A stretch of DNA of 11,336 nucleotides from an uncultured Gemella sp. (GTDB lineage: Bacteria; Bacillota; Bacilli; Staphylococcales; Gemellaceae): NCBI RefSeq assembly GCF_900766305.1, contig NZ_CAAFUZ010000044.1:1-11336 (forward strand), read 5' to 3'. Position numbers and translations under genes: made by a program. Shown piece after piece: positions 1-6,821 of the stretch (positions are counted from its first letter, which is position 1; every line of letters begins with the position of its first letter). Below the pieces are notes generated by a model. The model made no database searches, was not told where the DNA came from, and was given only the letters and a program-made list of their open reading frames with translations.

Positions 1-44
1 AAAATGCGATTAAACGATTAAAAGAACAGTATAAAAGCAAGTGA
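1..44 (+). CDS. 3' end of an unidentified gene (partial)
   Basis: One frame is open from the left edge and ends in TGA at 42-44, encoding a basic tail (…AIKRLKEQYKSK). A long perfect hairpin begins just inside the last codons and ends in a T-rich stretch, the usual arrangement for the end of a real transcription unit. The tail is lysine-rich and probably helical. Only about 13 residues are visible, so no family can be assigned. Confidence 0.4.
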   Translation, partial: NAIKRLKEQYKSK

Positions 45-80
45 TTTATAATTTTATAAATCACTTGCTTTTATTATATT
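33..80 (+). terminator. Rho-independent terminator overlapping a stop codon
   Basis: An 18-bp perfect inverted repeat (33-50 against 55-72, loop ATTT) is followed by TTATTATATT. It overlaps the end of the gene leaving the left edge. It is A-rich on one side and T-rich on the other, so it could act in both directions. Confidence 0.75.
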
Positions 81-122
81 AAGTAGCTTCTGACTTATGG
101 TGTAATAATTTTAATAAAAGCT

Positions 123-425
123 GTGGGTAATCGTATTAAACCGACGGTCATTGAATATCCAAAAGAACAAACGACATTAGAAGATTATGAAGAGGATTCA
201 AAGGTTAGTGAATTAGAAAGCAAAATCAATGAATATGAGGAGCTTATACAAGCTCAATCACATCATATAGAAGAATTAGAGCAAACAGTCAAACATTATC
301 AACCTCAAGTAGACACATTCAAACGTATGTTAACGCATATCGATAGTACAGGATATATTAATTTTGGGAGTTACAAAAATGATCGGTTATTGCTTAATCA
401 AATTAGAAACAGTAAAAGATACTAG
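123..425 (+). CDS. Small coiled-coil protein, probably 5'-truncated
   Basis: A 100-residue reading frame if read from GTG at 123. The centre (about residues 17-65) is rich in Glu, Leu, Ser and Gln with heptad-like spacing (VSELESKINEYEELI), so a coiled coil is likely. The C-terminal third is more varied and ends in NQIRNSKRY. A terminator overlaps the stop. No Shine-Dalgarno precedes the GTG, no ATG lies upstream in frame, and the frame stays open back to about 87, so this looks like the 3' part of a longer gene that lost its start. Such coiled-coil tails occur in plasmid mobilisation and partition proteins, but no family is recognised. Confidence 0.45.
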   Translation: MGNRIKPTVIEYPKEQTTLEDYEEDSKVSELESKINEYEELIQAQSHHIEELEQTVKHYQPQVDTFKRMLTHIDSTGYINFGSYKNDRLLLNQIRNSKRY

Positions 426-457
426 CGATTTGGCTAGTCTCTTTTACTGTTTCTAAT
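402..457 (+). terminator. Long hairpin terminator after the coiled-coil ORF
   Basis: 25-bp arms (402-426 and 433-457) with one mismatch and a 6-nt loop overlap the end of the upstream frame. On the plus strand the 3' arm contains CTCTTTTACTGTTT. It also lies downstream of the minus-strand ABC operon that ends at 542, so it may serve both sides. Confidence 0.65.
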
Positions 458-541
458 TACACTTTAAAATCTACTTTGTAATAGATTTTCTATGATAAAA
501 AGTAATATTTAATCGCTAGATATTTAAATAAAAAGATAACT

Positions 542-1264
542 CTACATACCTAGTTTCAACCATCTACTTTTAGATGAAATTAATATAATGAAGTTGACGA
601 TGAAAATAATGAAAAAGAATAAAATTATTGTCCACACATCATGTGAGTTAATCATATTCATTTTATTATTAAGAATTTTTTCTATAGACATATACATAGA
701 GTTGCTGGCTTCAAAAGGAGCGATAACGCCAAAAACATTTTTATTGATAGCTACTAATATTATAGAGCCAATCCAATAAATAATGCTTATACCAATGCTT
801 ACCAAAACATTAGGTGAAATGAGACTTATAGTTCCAACAATTAATATATATTGTAAAATAACTAATGAGAATAAAATTAATAATAACAGATAATGAGAAA
901 AATTAGAGAAAACTAAAGAAATAATAGTTATTCCTAAAAAGATAAAAATAAAACATTCAACAAATAAAACCAACGCTTTTTTATAAAAAAATGAAAAGAT
1001 ATTTTCTCCTATAAGTTTGTAGAAAAGTGTATTCTTATTTGAGTATTCTTTATTTATGAAATAGGCAATGATAAATGAGAATAATAAAAAGCCGAATTCT
1101 GTTGCAACAGTATAAGCGCTAAAAAAGTATTGACTGTAACTCAAATGTTTAGCTTTATCAATTCCAACGGGTAAAAAATAACCTAATAAAAAAAGAAAAA
1201 TAAACAAGATTCCTAAAGTTAATAATATTTTATTCGAGATACTCTTCTTAAATTCTAATTTCAA
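542..1264 (-). CDS. yydJ: ABC transporter permease, YydJ-like
   Basis: A 240-residue integral membrane protein with about six hydrophobic segments, the first near residues 13-32 and the last near 211-231, and a short basic C-terminus. It is the last gene of a minus-strand operon (truncated M50 peptidase, ATPase, permease). Gene order and a size equal to Bacillus YydJ (about 240 aa) point to the membrane half of the epipeptide YydF transporter. In Bacillus, YydIJ is known to protect cells against YydF. The start is TTG, preceded by AAGGAG at good spacing and 16 nt after the ATPase stop, so translation is probably linked. The assignment rests on context and topology; permeases of this type diverge quickly. 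Confidence 0.65.
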   Translation of the reverse strand: MKLEFKKSISNKILLTLGILFIFLFLLGYFLPVGIDKAKHLSYSQYFFSAYTVATEFGFLLFSFIIAYFINKEYSNKNTLFYKLIGENIFSFFYKKALVLFVECFIFIFLGITIISLVFSNFSHYLLLLILFSLVILQYILIVGTISLISPNVLVSIGISIIYWIGSIILVAINKNVFGVIAPFEASNSMYMSIEKILNNKMNMINSHDVWTIILFFFIIFIVNFIILISSKSRWLKLGM

Positions 1265-1280
1265 AGCTTACACTCCTTGT

Positions 1281-1916
1281 TTATAAATTAATATAGTCAT
1301 TTACTAATTGATCTTTAGATGAATATTCTTCTATTTGGTAATTTCTGAAAATAAAATATTTTCCTGGTATGCTATTTAAATCTGATAAATTATGAGTAAT
1401 ATTAACTATAGTTTTAGAAGTGTTATTCTGGATAAATTTATTTAAAAAAGCATAAATATCGTTGACTGTTTTTTTGTCCAAAGCGTTGGTTACTTCATCT
1501 AATATAATTAGTGAATTATCTTCTAATAAAAAACTTAAAAATTTAAGTTTTTGTTTTTGACCATCACTTAGATTTTTAATTAATATGTTAGATGGTATTT
1601 CCTTAATGTTAAGTATTTCATTGATTTCAGAAAAGATTTGAGAGGAATTTTTAAATTTGTCTTGTAACAATTCTAATAGAGCGTTTTTTGTTATATCTTT
1701 CGGCACATTAGAAGAACTAGAAATTAAAGTTACTTTATTTGAAAGTTCTTTGGGAATGTTACCGCTATTGTTTAATATAAAATCTTTCGCTAATTGTGAT
1801 TTTCCTACACCATTTTTACCAACTATATGGTTAACATAGCCAGGGTAGAAATTTAAATCACAATTATCAATTAAATTTTTTCGCTTTATTTTTAAAGAAT
1901 AATTATCTATTTTCAA
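1281..1916 (-). CDS. yydI: ABC transporter ATP-binding protein, YydI-like
   Basis: A 211-residue nucleotide-binding subunit with Walker A GKNGVGKS (33-40), signature LSDGQ (116-120), Walker B LIILDE (136-141), D-loop NALD (144-147) and switch His175 (NITHN). All catalytic residues are present, so it should be active. There is no obvious glutamine Q-loop; that region is serine-rich (LISSSSNVPKD). Length and position match YydI (about 209 aa) of the Bacillus epipeptide operon, between an M50 peptidase and a 240-aa permease. The start is TTG with GGAG upstream, 12 nt after the peptidase stop. The expected role is to power export of, or immunity to, a membrane-active peptide; the substrate is inferred. 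Confidence 0.75.
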   Translation of the reverse strand: MKIDNYSLKIKRKNLIDNCDLNFYPGYVNHIVGKNGVGKSQLAKDFILNNSGNIPKELSNKVTLISSSSNVPKDITKNALLELLQDKFKNSSQIFSEINEILNIKEIPSNILIKNLSDGQKQKLKFLSFLLEDNSLIILDEVTNALDKKTVNDIYAFLNKFIQNNTSKTIVNITHNLSDLNSIPGKYFIFRNYQIEEYSSKDQLVNDYINL

Positions 1917-1928
1917 TGTTTACAGCTC

Positions 1929-2408
1929 CTATGGATAAAAATATTTACTCCAATAAATGATCCAATGTATTAGTGTATTTAAAGCAATTGTAATACCAAT
2001 GATTTGAGATATTAGAATTATCCAGTGGTTTTTAGTGAAATTATTGAATTCATCTAAGGATAATGCAGCTAACATTATTTTATAACCATCTGAATTTAAA
2101 ATAGGTATTAAATTCCATACCATGGTTGAGAAGAAAAATAAATACGCTAAAGTTAAAGAATAGTTATCAAAGAAACATACATTAACTAATTGAATAAAGT
2201 TAATAAACATAAAATTAACAAATAAACCGAAAGAATGTACTATGATTTTATCTATTCTAGATAGCATATACGTTTCGTTCATTTGAACGTAAAAAGATGG
2301 GAAAACATAAAAGTTTAATCTGAAGCCAACTTTATCAATTTTCCTTCTGAAAAATTTTAAAGCATATATATGACCTAACTCATGTAATAAAATATTAATA
2401 GATTTAAA
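1929..2408 (-). pseudogene. yydH: 5'-truncated M50-type membrane metallopeptidase, YydH-like
   Basis: The minus-strand frame carries the zinc site HELGH (2370-2384), several hydrophobic helices, and a second site-2-protease-like motif WNLIPILNSDG, matching the NxxPxxxxDG metal-ligand signature. The first ATG (2280-2282) lies downstream of HELGH and would drop the active site. The frame has no start before it meets a stop near 2424, so the N-terminal half is missing. In Bacillus YydH (about 295 aa) the protease processes the epipeptide precursor before export. The break coincides with a switch into an unrelated plus-strand gene fragment, suggesting a recombination junction near 2395-2410. A shortened peptide from the internal ATG would be catalytically dead. 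Confidence 0.7.
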
Positions 2409-2501
2409 GAAATATCTCCAGTCGATTTAACTGAATTAATGAAGATGACTTTAAGAGAAAATGAAAAACAATTACAAAAGCAAATAGAATTTTGGCAATA
2501 A
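2400..2501 (+). pseudogene. C-terminal fragment of an unidentified protein
   Basis: The plus-strand frame encodes a hydrophilic, helix-prone tail (…[19 protein letters not shown], ending in KQIEFWQ) and stops with TAA at 2499-2501, immediately followed by a strong terminator. The frame closes upstream at about 2388, exactly where the truncated minus-strand peptidase gene begins, so only the last 30 or so residues survive. The terminator implies these codons once ended a real gene. The family is not recognised; the charged helical character would fit plasmid DNA-handling proteins. Confidence 0.4.
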
Positions 2502-2560
2502 GAAAAGGACAGAGAAACCTTTTACGTAGGTTGACCTGTCCTTTTCTTATTGAATTATTT
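2497..2560 (+). terminator. Strong bidirectional terminator
   Basis: 16-bp perfect arms (2497-2512 and 2536-2551) containing AAGAAAAGGACAG / CTGTCCTTTTCTT enclose an inner AACC/GGTT stem. It overlaps the stop of the gene fragment. On the minus strand it would block transcription into the truncated yydHIJ operon from farther right. Confidence 0.75.
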
Positions 2561-2614
2561 TTGCTCTTTTTTCTTTTTTGTTGATACTATAAACATCATA
2601 ATTGCTGGGAAGAA

Positions 2615-2902
2615 ATGAAGAAAATACATGAGAATTATAAAAAGCGAATTAAGTTTTTATATTTTACGTTAGGAACAATCATGCTAGTGTTTATGTTTTT
2701 TGCACTAGTCATGACAATGGGAACGGATATATTATCTTTTTTCAACGTGGAGACGCTTAAGAAAGTCATAGCAAGCAAAATTAAAGCATCTGAAGGCTTT
2801 ATGACATTTGTTTGGTATATTGCATATGGTTTACCTTATATATTCGCTATAGGACTATTTATTGACTTTTATGAATGGATTAGAGGACGGTTCCATGATT
2901 AA
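2615..2902 (+). CDS. Small membrane protein with two transmembrane segments
   Basis: 95 residues: a basic N-terminus ([13 protein letters not shown]), a hydrophobic segment at about 15-38, a polar middle, a second hydrophobic segment at about 64-83, and a charged tail ([10 protein letters not shown]). Predicted topology is both ends in the cytoplasm. Family and function are not recognised. GGGAAG lies only a few bases before the ATG, which is tight for a ribosome site, so the start is uncertain or the gene has lost its original 5' end. It is followed by a second small membrane-protein gene in the same direction, with an overlapping 17-codon frame between them. Confidence 0.5.
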   Translation: MKKIHENYKKRIKFLYFTLGTIMLVFMFFALVMTMGTDILSFFNVETLKKVIASKIKASEGFMTFVWYIAYGLPYIFAIGLFIDFYEWIRGRFHD

Positions 2903-2944
2903 AGAGGAATGTGATAAAGTTTTGTTGGAAAAGGAGGCCAAATT

Positions 2945-3127
2945 TTGAAAGTTGTTTTATATTTCGTGTATTTTTTTGTATCTTTTTTTATTTTAAATTT
3001 GCTAATTAATTTAGTGATACCAGGAATTGATGTTGATGTATGTGAGAGTCTTATCTCTGCATTGTTTTTTGCAATATTTATGACGCCAGTTCTTTATGTT
3101 TTAAGAGGAAGAAGAAACAAAAAATAG
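2945..3127 (+). CDS. Small two-helix membrane protein
   Basis: 60 residues: an N-terminal hydrophobic segment (about 3-25), a short acidic loop (DVDVCES), a second hydrophobic segment (about 34-53) and a basic end (RGRRNKK). The start is TTG at 2945, strongly supported by a perfect AAGGAGG at 2931-2937 with 7-nt spacing. It probably forms a unit with the membrane protein ending at 2902. A 17-codon frame starting at 2895 overlaps the end of that gene and ends at 2948 over this TTG, so translation could be coupled. Function unknown. Confidence 0.55.
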   Translation: MKVVLYFVYFFVSFFILNLLINLVIPGIDVDVCESLISALFFAIFMTPVLYVLRGRRNKK

Positions 3128-3150
3128 AACGAGCATTTATGCCGAGAAAA

Positions 3151-3287
3151 TTTATTGATGTTGAGAAGGACCCTTAACTAAACTTGAAGACGAATGTCGG
3201 CATAGCGTGAGCTATTAAGCCGACGATTCGACAAGTTTAGGGATTGTTAAGGGTTCAGAGTTCAGAGAGAGGCTCAACGTCAATAAA
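3151..3287 (+). other. ssoA: Single-strand origin, ssoA/palA type
   Basis: One very large imperfect hairpin. The outermost arms are 3151-3165 and 3273-3287 (one mismatch), then CCCTTAAC / GTTAAGGG, then TAAACTTG / CAAGTTTA, then CGAATGTCGGC / GCCGACGATTCG with a one-base bulge. The loop (about 3202-3218) contains TAGCGT at 3203-3208. TAGCGT in the loop is the CS-6 element of ssoA, the lagging-strand start site of staphylococcal rolling-circle plasmids (pT181/pE194 group). It serves conversion of single-stranded plasmid to double-stranded DNA by host RNA polymerase. It sits in a theta-type plasmid, so it is either a relic of a captured rolling-circle plasmid or is kept for conjugative entry. 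Confidence 0.7.
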
Positions 3288-3291
3288 TCAA

Positions 3292-3424
3292 TTGGAATAA
3301 AGCATTAAAATAGCCACTCAACAAACTGAGTGGCTATGGGTTTAGTTAGAGAATTACTTTATGTTAAAAATCAATGCTGAATGGGGAATAATTTTATGTT
3401 TCTACTTTAACATTTATTTATACC
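3292..3424. repeat. Inverted diverged repeat, copy 1
   Basis: This stretch starts with GGAATAAAGCATTAAAA, contains a GCCACTCA/TGAGTGGC hairpin (3310-3337) and ends in an AT-rich tail (ACTTTAACATTTATTTATA). It aligns along its length with the reverse complement of about 8492-8625; by eye roughly three quarters of bases agree. The copies are inverted and about 5.2 kb apart. Read on the minus strand it has TAAAAT as a weak -10 and ends in the hairpin plus a T-rich run, so it could encode a small RNA. Confidence 0.6.
3310..3337. terminator. Hairpin with 11-bp stem
   Basis: ATAGCCACTCA (3310-3320) pairs with TGAGTGGCTAT (3327-3337) across a 6-nt loop. The minus strand continues with TTTTAATGC, a better terminator tail than the plus side. 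Confidence 0.55.
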
Positions 3425-3559
3425 TCATCCAAAATCATTTGATAGTAAGATCTTTTAAAGTGACCTCTTAAAACGCAGAATAAAAGACTAGTCAGAAATG
3501 AGTAGCTGGAAAATAGTGATAATATTATTCGATTAAGATATGTGTACAAAATAAAGTAT
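3425..3559. other. Non-coding stretch with no recognised feature
   Basis: AT-rich sequence between the repeat copy and the DUF523 gene. No frame with a usable start and ribosome site, and no strong hairpin, was seen here. Confidence 0.5.
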
Positions 3560-4009
3560 TTAAATCTTATAATTTTTTTCGTTGTAAACTTGTATTCCGT
3601 TTTTTATTAGTAGTGCTGAAAATATTCCTACTCCTTGTTTTTTGTTTCCGTTAAATTCACCAGTGTAAATATTTTCTGTGCTGCAAGTTGGACTATCAGA
3701 TTTTAGGATTAATGTTTTGCAATTCATTTTTTTGCAAGTATCTAATGCTTTCATAGCTCCAATTACATATTCTTTTGTAACGTCTTTTCCATGATTATCA
3801 ATAATTTTAGCTTTATTTTCCAATACATCAAAGCCGTCTCCTCCTAAGATCTCTGCAGGATTTCTTGGAGTTGGTAGTCCTCCTAAAATTTCAGGGCATA
3901 TTGGTTTTGCTATACCTTGGTCTACAAGTTTTTTTAAATTGTTGTTGATTTTGTTTCCTCCGTCGTATCTAACATTTTGACCGATTAAACATGCACTTAT
4001 AAGAATCAT
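3560..4009 (-). CDS. DUF523 family protein
   Basis: A 149-residue soluble protein with hallmarks of DUF523: an N-terminal CLIGQNVRYDGG segment, CPEILGGLPTPRNPAEI (about residues 38-54), and a LKSDSPTCS motif in the C-terminal half. The conserved cysteines in these motifs suggest metal or thiol chemistry, but no function is established for the family. The length is usual for a stand-alone DUF523 protein, so the gene looks complete. The ATG is preceded by GGAGG with 8-nt spacing. It lies downstream of a small membrane-protein gene on the same strand with a 123-bp gap, so they may or may not share a transcript. It is an unusual passenger for a plasmid; the family is normally chromosomal. Confidence 0.85.
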   Translation of the reverse strand: MILISACLIGQNVRYDGGNKINNNLKKLVDQGIAKPICPEILGGLPTPRNPAEILGGDGFDVLENKAKIIDNHGKDVTKEYVIGAMKALDTCKKMNCKTLILKSDSPTCSTENIYTGEFNGNKKQGVGIFSALLIKNGIQVYNEKNYKI

Positions 4010-4132
4010 ACTTTATCCTCCGGATTTTAGCTTTTGGAAACGAGTTAAAAACGAGTTTCTTCTTATCTTGATTAACTTTTGATTTGGTATTTCACACTTA
4101 CTTCCAAAACACTAATAATTAAGGAATGCTTT

Positions 4133-4504
4133 TTATTTCCACCAATTTTTTTTGGTAAGAGAACGTAACGCAAATATAAAAATAAATATAAAAACTAGTA
4201 AAGATCCCAAAAAAATTGCTCCTAAATAAACCTTATCTTCCGTAAATTTAGATAACCATAAGAATAGGATATAAGAAACTCCATAACTTAATAAAGCTAT
4301 ATTGTTTAAATCAAGCAAACGCTTTTCTTCATAACCTTCCCAACGGTGTGTAATTAATAAAGTGAATAGTATGTATACCGTTATTGGTAACATTACATTG
4401 GAAAAATCACTCCCAAAAAAAGCCCCAGTAAGAATTGCAGAGATGATATATAGGGCTGAAGCAAAAACAGTTAAAAATTTTCCTGATGGTGAAAGTTTTT
4501 TCAT
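4133..4504 (-). CDS. Four-helix membrane protein, function unknown
   Basis: 123 residues with about four hydrophobic segments (roughly 9-29, 35-51, 67-85, 93-113), a charged central loop (THRWEGYEEKRLLDLNN) and a basic tail (RSLTKKNWWK). A strong ribosome site (AAGGAGGAG) lies about 9 nt before the ATG, so this is an expressed gene. It lies on the same strand as, and beyond the terminator of, the ABC transporter operon at 4727-6322. Small multi-helix proteins beside peptide transporters often act in producer immunity, but nothing in the sequence proves that here, and no family was recognised. Confidence 0.65.
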   Translation of the reverse strand: MKKLSPSGKFLTVFASALYIISAILTGAFFGSDFSNVMLPITVYILFTLLITHRWEGYEEKRLLDLNNIALLSYGVSYILFLWLSKFTEDKVYLGAIFLGSLLVFIFIFIFALRSLTKKNWWK

Positions 4505-4656
4505 AATATCATCTCCTCCTTAAGTTTAAATATAACATTTATTACAGCTATTTCTTAAGAACCTTTTTAGAAGTTGCATCATGGGAGTAATTAAAAAAGG
4601 AAAATGTATAAGATATACATTTCAACTACCTATAATCGTAATTTATGTTAATTAAG

Positions 4657-4701
4657 TAAGAAAAGCTTAAACGTTTTTAAACAACGTTTAAGCTTTTCTT
4701 A
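4657..4701 (-). terminator. Terminator of the ABC transporter operon
   Basis: 19-bp perfect arms (4657-4675 and 4683-4701; AAAAGCTTAAACGTT / AACGTTTAAGCTTTT) with a 7-nt loop, just downstream of the permease stop. The core GCTTAAACG…CGTTTAAGC recurs in the hairpin at 7190-7227. Confidence 0.8.
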
Positions 4702-4726
4702 TATGTTTATATAGAATTGTTACTTT

Positions 4727-5455
4727 TTAATAATCTCTTTTAGAAATAGTGAAGAAGTCAATGATAGCTAGTAATATTACTGAAGCTATTGAGATAAATG
4801 TTTGCCATCCATTTAATTTGAGAGATCCAAGCCAAACATTATCAATTAAAAAGTTAAAAGGTATATATTTTAAGGCTTTTTTAACTTCATCACCATATTC
4901 TGGAATTAATGGAACTAAATTGGTTGCTATAGGTATGATTAATATAAGAAAAACACCAATTGAAAACACTAAAGAAGAACTTTTTACTAATAAAGTAATT
5001 AGAAATAAAAATAGACCATAGAACAAAAATAATAGGATGTATATTCCTAAAGTTTTTCCAACCACTTCATTTTTTATAGGTTGACCATCGCCAATATTCT
5101 GCATTATTAAAACGAATACATATAATGTTAGAAATACTATGACACTAGCAATTAAGATGGATACCAGTTGAGATATAAAGTATTTCGCTCTATTTTTAAA
5201 ACTATTCAAATACAATTGTGATGTACCCTGAGAAAAGTCTCTGACTAAAAAGCTAGTAATAATCATCACTCCCCAAAATGCAAATAGCCATGTTGAAAGA
5301 GTTAAAATAGTTTCTCCAGAAACTTTATGATTATTATGAACCTGAGTCATTGTATAAAATATGGGGATTATTAAAACAAATAGTAACCCAATATAATTGA
5401 AAGGATTTTTTAGCAATCTTGATATATTAAATTTTGTTAAATGATATATACTCAT
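4727..5455 (-). CDS. ABC-2 type transporter permease (BcrB/LanE-like)
   Basis: A 242-residue protein with six hydrophobic segments, the first at about 20-38 and the last at about 217-236, plus a long loop after the second helix (RDFSQGTSQLYLNSFKNRAKYF) typical of ABC-2 permeases. It starts 3 nt after the ATPase stop, with AAAGGAG inside the end of the ATPase gene, so the two are translationally coupled. Permeases of this size paired with E-loop ATPases occur in bacitracin, lantibiotic-immunity and phenol-soluble-modulin transporters. The likely role is to export or expel a membrane-active peptide. The nearby 23-residue peptide (6864-6935) is the obvious candidate substrate by position only. 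Confidence 0.75.
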   Translation of the reverse strand: MSIYHLTKFNISRLLKNPFNYIGLLFVLIIPIFYTMTQVHNNHKVSGETILTLSTWLFAFWGVMIITSFLVRDFSQGTSQLYLNSFKNRAKYFISQLVSILIASVIVFLTLYVFVLIMQNIGDGQPIKNEVVGKTLGIYILLFLFYGLFLFLITLLVKSSSLVFSIGVFLILIIPIATNLVPLIPEYGDEVKKALKYIPFNFLIDNVWLGSLKLNGWQTFISIASVILLAIIDFFTISKRDY

Positions 5456-5458
5456 TGT

Positions 5459-6322
5459 TTATTCTCCTTTATTAATATTAAAGTAAGTATCCCTAAGTGT
5501 ACTTATTTTATCTTCAATTTTAGTCGGAAATATATTAATATTAGCTAAATCTTTTAGTAAATTTTGATAATTATCGAGCTTTGGAATTATCAAGATGTTT
5601 CCATTTTTCTTGATCGAACCATGTGACTTTGAATTTAAATGATTTTTTGCTTTTTCCACATCAATTTCATTAAACGTGATAGATGTATACTCTTGTGATG
5701 ATGTATTTTTCATATCAATATCTTCAACAAACTTTCCATCGCGTAAAAATACTGCTCTATCACATATGAGTTCTATATCTTCTAATTTATGGCTTGATAT
5801 TAATACTTTCATGTTGAATTCGTTAGTTATATCTTTAATAGTATTCAATACATCTATTGAACCATCTGGATCCATACCGTTCGTAGGCTCATCAAGTATT
5901 AAGTAATGTGGTTTGTTTATTAAAGACACAGCGATTGCTAGTTTTTGTTTCATTCCTAAAGAATATTTTTTTACTCTTTTGTTAATATAACTTTCCATGT
6001 CAAATGCTTTTATAATTTTATTAGCATAGTCTTTATCAAACTTTACACCTAATATATTACTAAAATTTTTTAAGTTTTTTAATCCCGATAGGTCTTGATA
6101 TAGCTTAGGATGTTCAATTAAATAACCAATTTTTTGATTTTGGTCAAAATCAACTTTGCCTTTAAAGTTCACAATATTGCCGTTCATAATTTTCATAATG
6201 GTAGTTTTTCCGACTCCATTTTTCCCAATTAATCCAACGATATGGCTAGAATCAAATGAAAAATTTAAATGATCTAATACCGTATTATCTTTGTACTTCT
6301 TAGTAATATCTGATATTTTCAT
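5459..6322 (-). CDS. ABC transporter ATP-binding protein (BcrA/LanF-like)
   Basis: A 287-residue ATPase with Walker A GKNGVGKT (33-40), signature YSLGMKQ (120-126), Walker B YLILDE (140-145) followed by PTNGMDP, and switch His178 (SSHKLEDIE). The Q-loop glutamine is replaced by glutamate in GYLIEHP (Glu70). This E-loop is known from LanF immunity ATPases and is common in BcrA-type proteins. About 75 residues after the core form a C-terminal extension of the kind seen in BcrA-like proteins. The ATG follows AAAGGAG at good spacing. It faces away from a GntR-type regulator across an 81-bp gap, so that regulator probably controls this operon. The Pmt system has a comparable ATPase with a PmtR-type regulator; this one has only a single ATPase-permease pair. 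Confidence 0.85.
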   Translation of the reverse strand: MKISDITKKYKDNTVLDHLNFSFDSSHIVGLIGKNGVGKTTIMKIMNGNIVNFKGKVDFDQNQKIGYLIEHPKLYQDLSGLKNLKNFSNILGVKFDKDYANKIIKAFDMESYINKRVKKYSLGMKQKLAIAVSLINKPHYLILDEPTNGMDPDGSIDVLNTIKDITNEFNMKVLISSHKLEDIELICDRAVFLRDGKFVEDIDMKNTSSQEYTSITFNEIDVEKAKNHLNSKSHGSIKKNGNILIIPKLDNYQNLLKDLANINIFPTKIEDKISTLRDTYFNINKGE

Positions 6323-6332
6323 TGTGCTCTCC

Positions 6333-6353
6333 TTTTTATAATTTTTATAAAAA
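6333..6353. promoter_or_regulatory. Inverted repeat in the divergent promoter gap, possible operator
   Basis: Perfect 8-bp arms TTTTTATA / TATAAAAA with a 5-nt spacer, just upstream of the ATPase ribosome site in the 81-bp gap between the ABC operon and the regulator gene. GntR proteins bind such palindromes, but the site is AT-rich in an AT-rich context, so this is tentative. Confidence 0.35.
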
Positions 6354-6403
6354 TATAAGAAATAAAATATTGATTTAAAAAAATAAGTGAAAGTAGGGTT
6401 TAT

Positions 6404-6742
6404 ATGAAAGATTTAATTAATTGTGAAAACAAACCTATGTATCTAAATATATCAGAAAATATAATACAAAACATCTATGAAGAAAATTATAAAACCCAAA
6501 AACTTCCTTCCATTCGAAAATCAGCCGAAATATTTGATGTAAGCATTATTACTATAAAATCAGCTTACCAACTTTTAGAAAAACTCGAAATTATAATAGC
6601 TAATCCCAAAATTGGATATATAATTAGTGATAATGCTAAAGATAAGATATTAGCAATAAAAAAAGAAGAATTAAAACAGCTTATTTTTAAAGCAGAAGCA
6701 ATATCTAATAAATATAATATATCTTTTTTTGATTTAATGTAA
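6404..6742 (+). CDS. GntR family (YtrA-type) transcriptional regulator
   Basis: 112 residues. A winged helix-turn-helix covers about residues 10-75 and contains the GntR signature LPSIRKSAEIFDVSIITIK, with a wing around GYIISDN. The remaining 37 or so residues (KEELKQLIFKAEAI…) form a short helical tail without a ligand-binding domain, the YtrA arrangement, which is also that of PmtR in staphylococci. Such regulators usually repress adjacent ABC transporter genes and may be released by the transporter's peptide substrate. It is divergent to the ABC operon and 121 bp upstream of the small peptide gene in the same direction, so it could control both. The ribosome site (AGTAGGG) is weak. Confidence 0.85.
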   Translation: MKDLINCENKPMYLNISENIIQNIYEENYKTQKLPSIRKSAEIFDVSIITIKSAYQLLEKLEIIIANPKIGYIISDNAKDKILAIKKEELKQLIFKAEAISNKYNISFFDLM

Positions 6743-6778
6743 AAATGTTTAAGTTAACTTTAAAATTATAATAGAAAA

Positions 6779-6807
6779 TTGATTTGAAATAATTGGAATG
6801 TTATTCT
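6779..6807 (+). promoter_or_regulatory. Sigma-A promoter for the small peptide gene
   Basis: TTGATT (6779-6784), a 17-bp spacer, then TATTCT (6802-6807). The expected start near 6814 gives a leader of about 50 nt before the peptide ATG. Confidence 0.5.
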
Positions 6808-6821
6808 GCATTTGTACTACA

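Noticed and set aside
588..779. 63-codon plus-strand frame inside the yydJ-like gene
   Set aside because: It is a reverse-strand shadow of the permease with no upstream ribosome site.
1657..1839. 60-codon plus-strand frame inside the yydI-like gene
   Set aside because: It lies opposite the Walker A region of a clear ATPase and has no supporting signals.
4581..4655. 24-codon plus-strand frame starting MGVIKKGKC
   Set aside because: There is no convincing ribosome site at the right distance, no promoter was found, and the content is not clearly amphipathic. The hairpin after it is already explained as the terminator of the minus-strand ABC operon.
4749..5021. 90-codon plus-strand frame inside the permease gene
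   Set aside because: It is a reverse-strand shadow of a well-supported permease and has no start signal.
5676..5906. 76-codon plus-strand frame inside the ABC ATPase gene
   Set aside because: It is a shadow of a gene whose catalytic motifs are all present on the minus strand.
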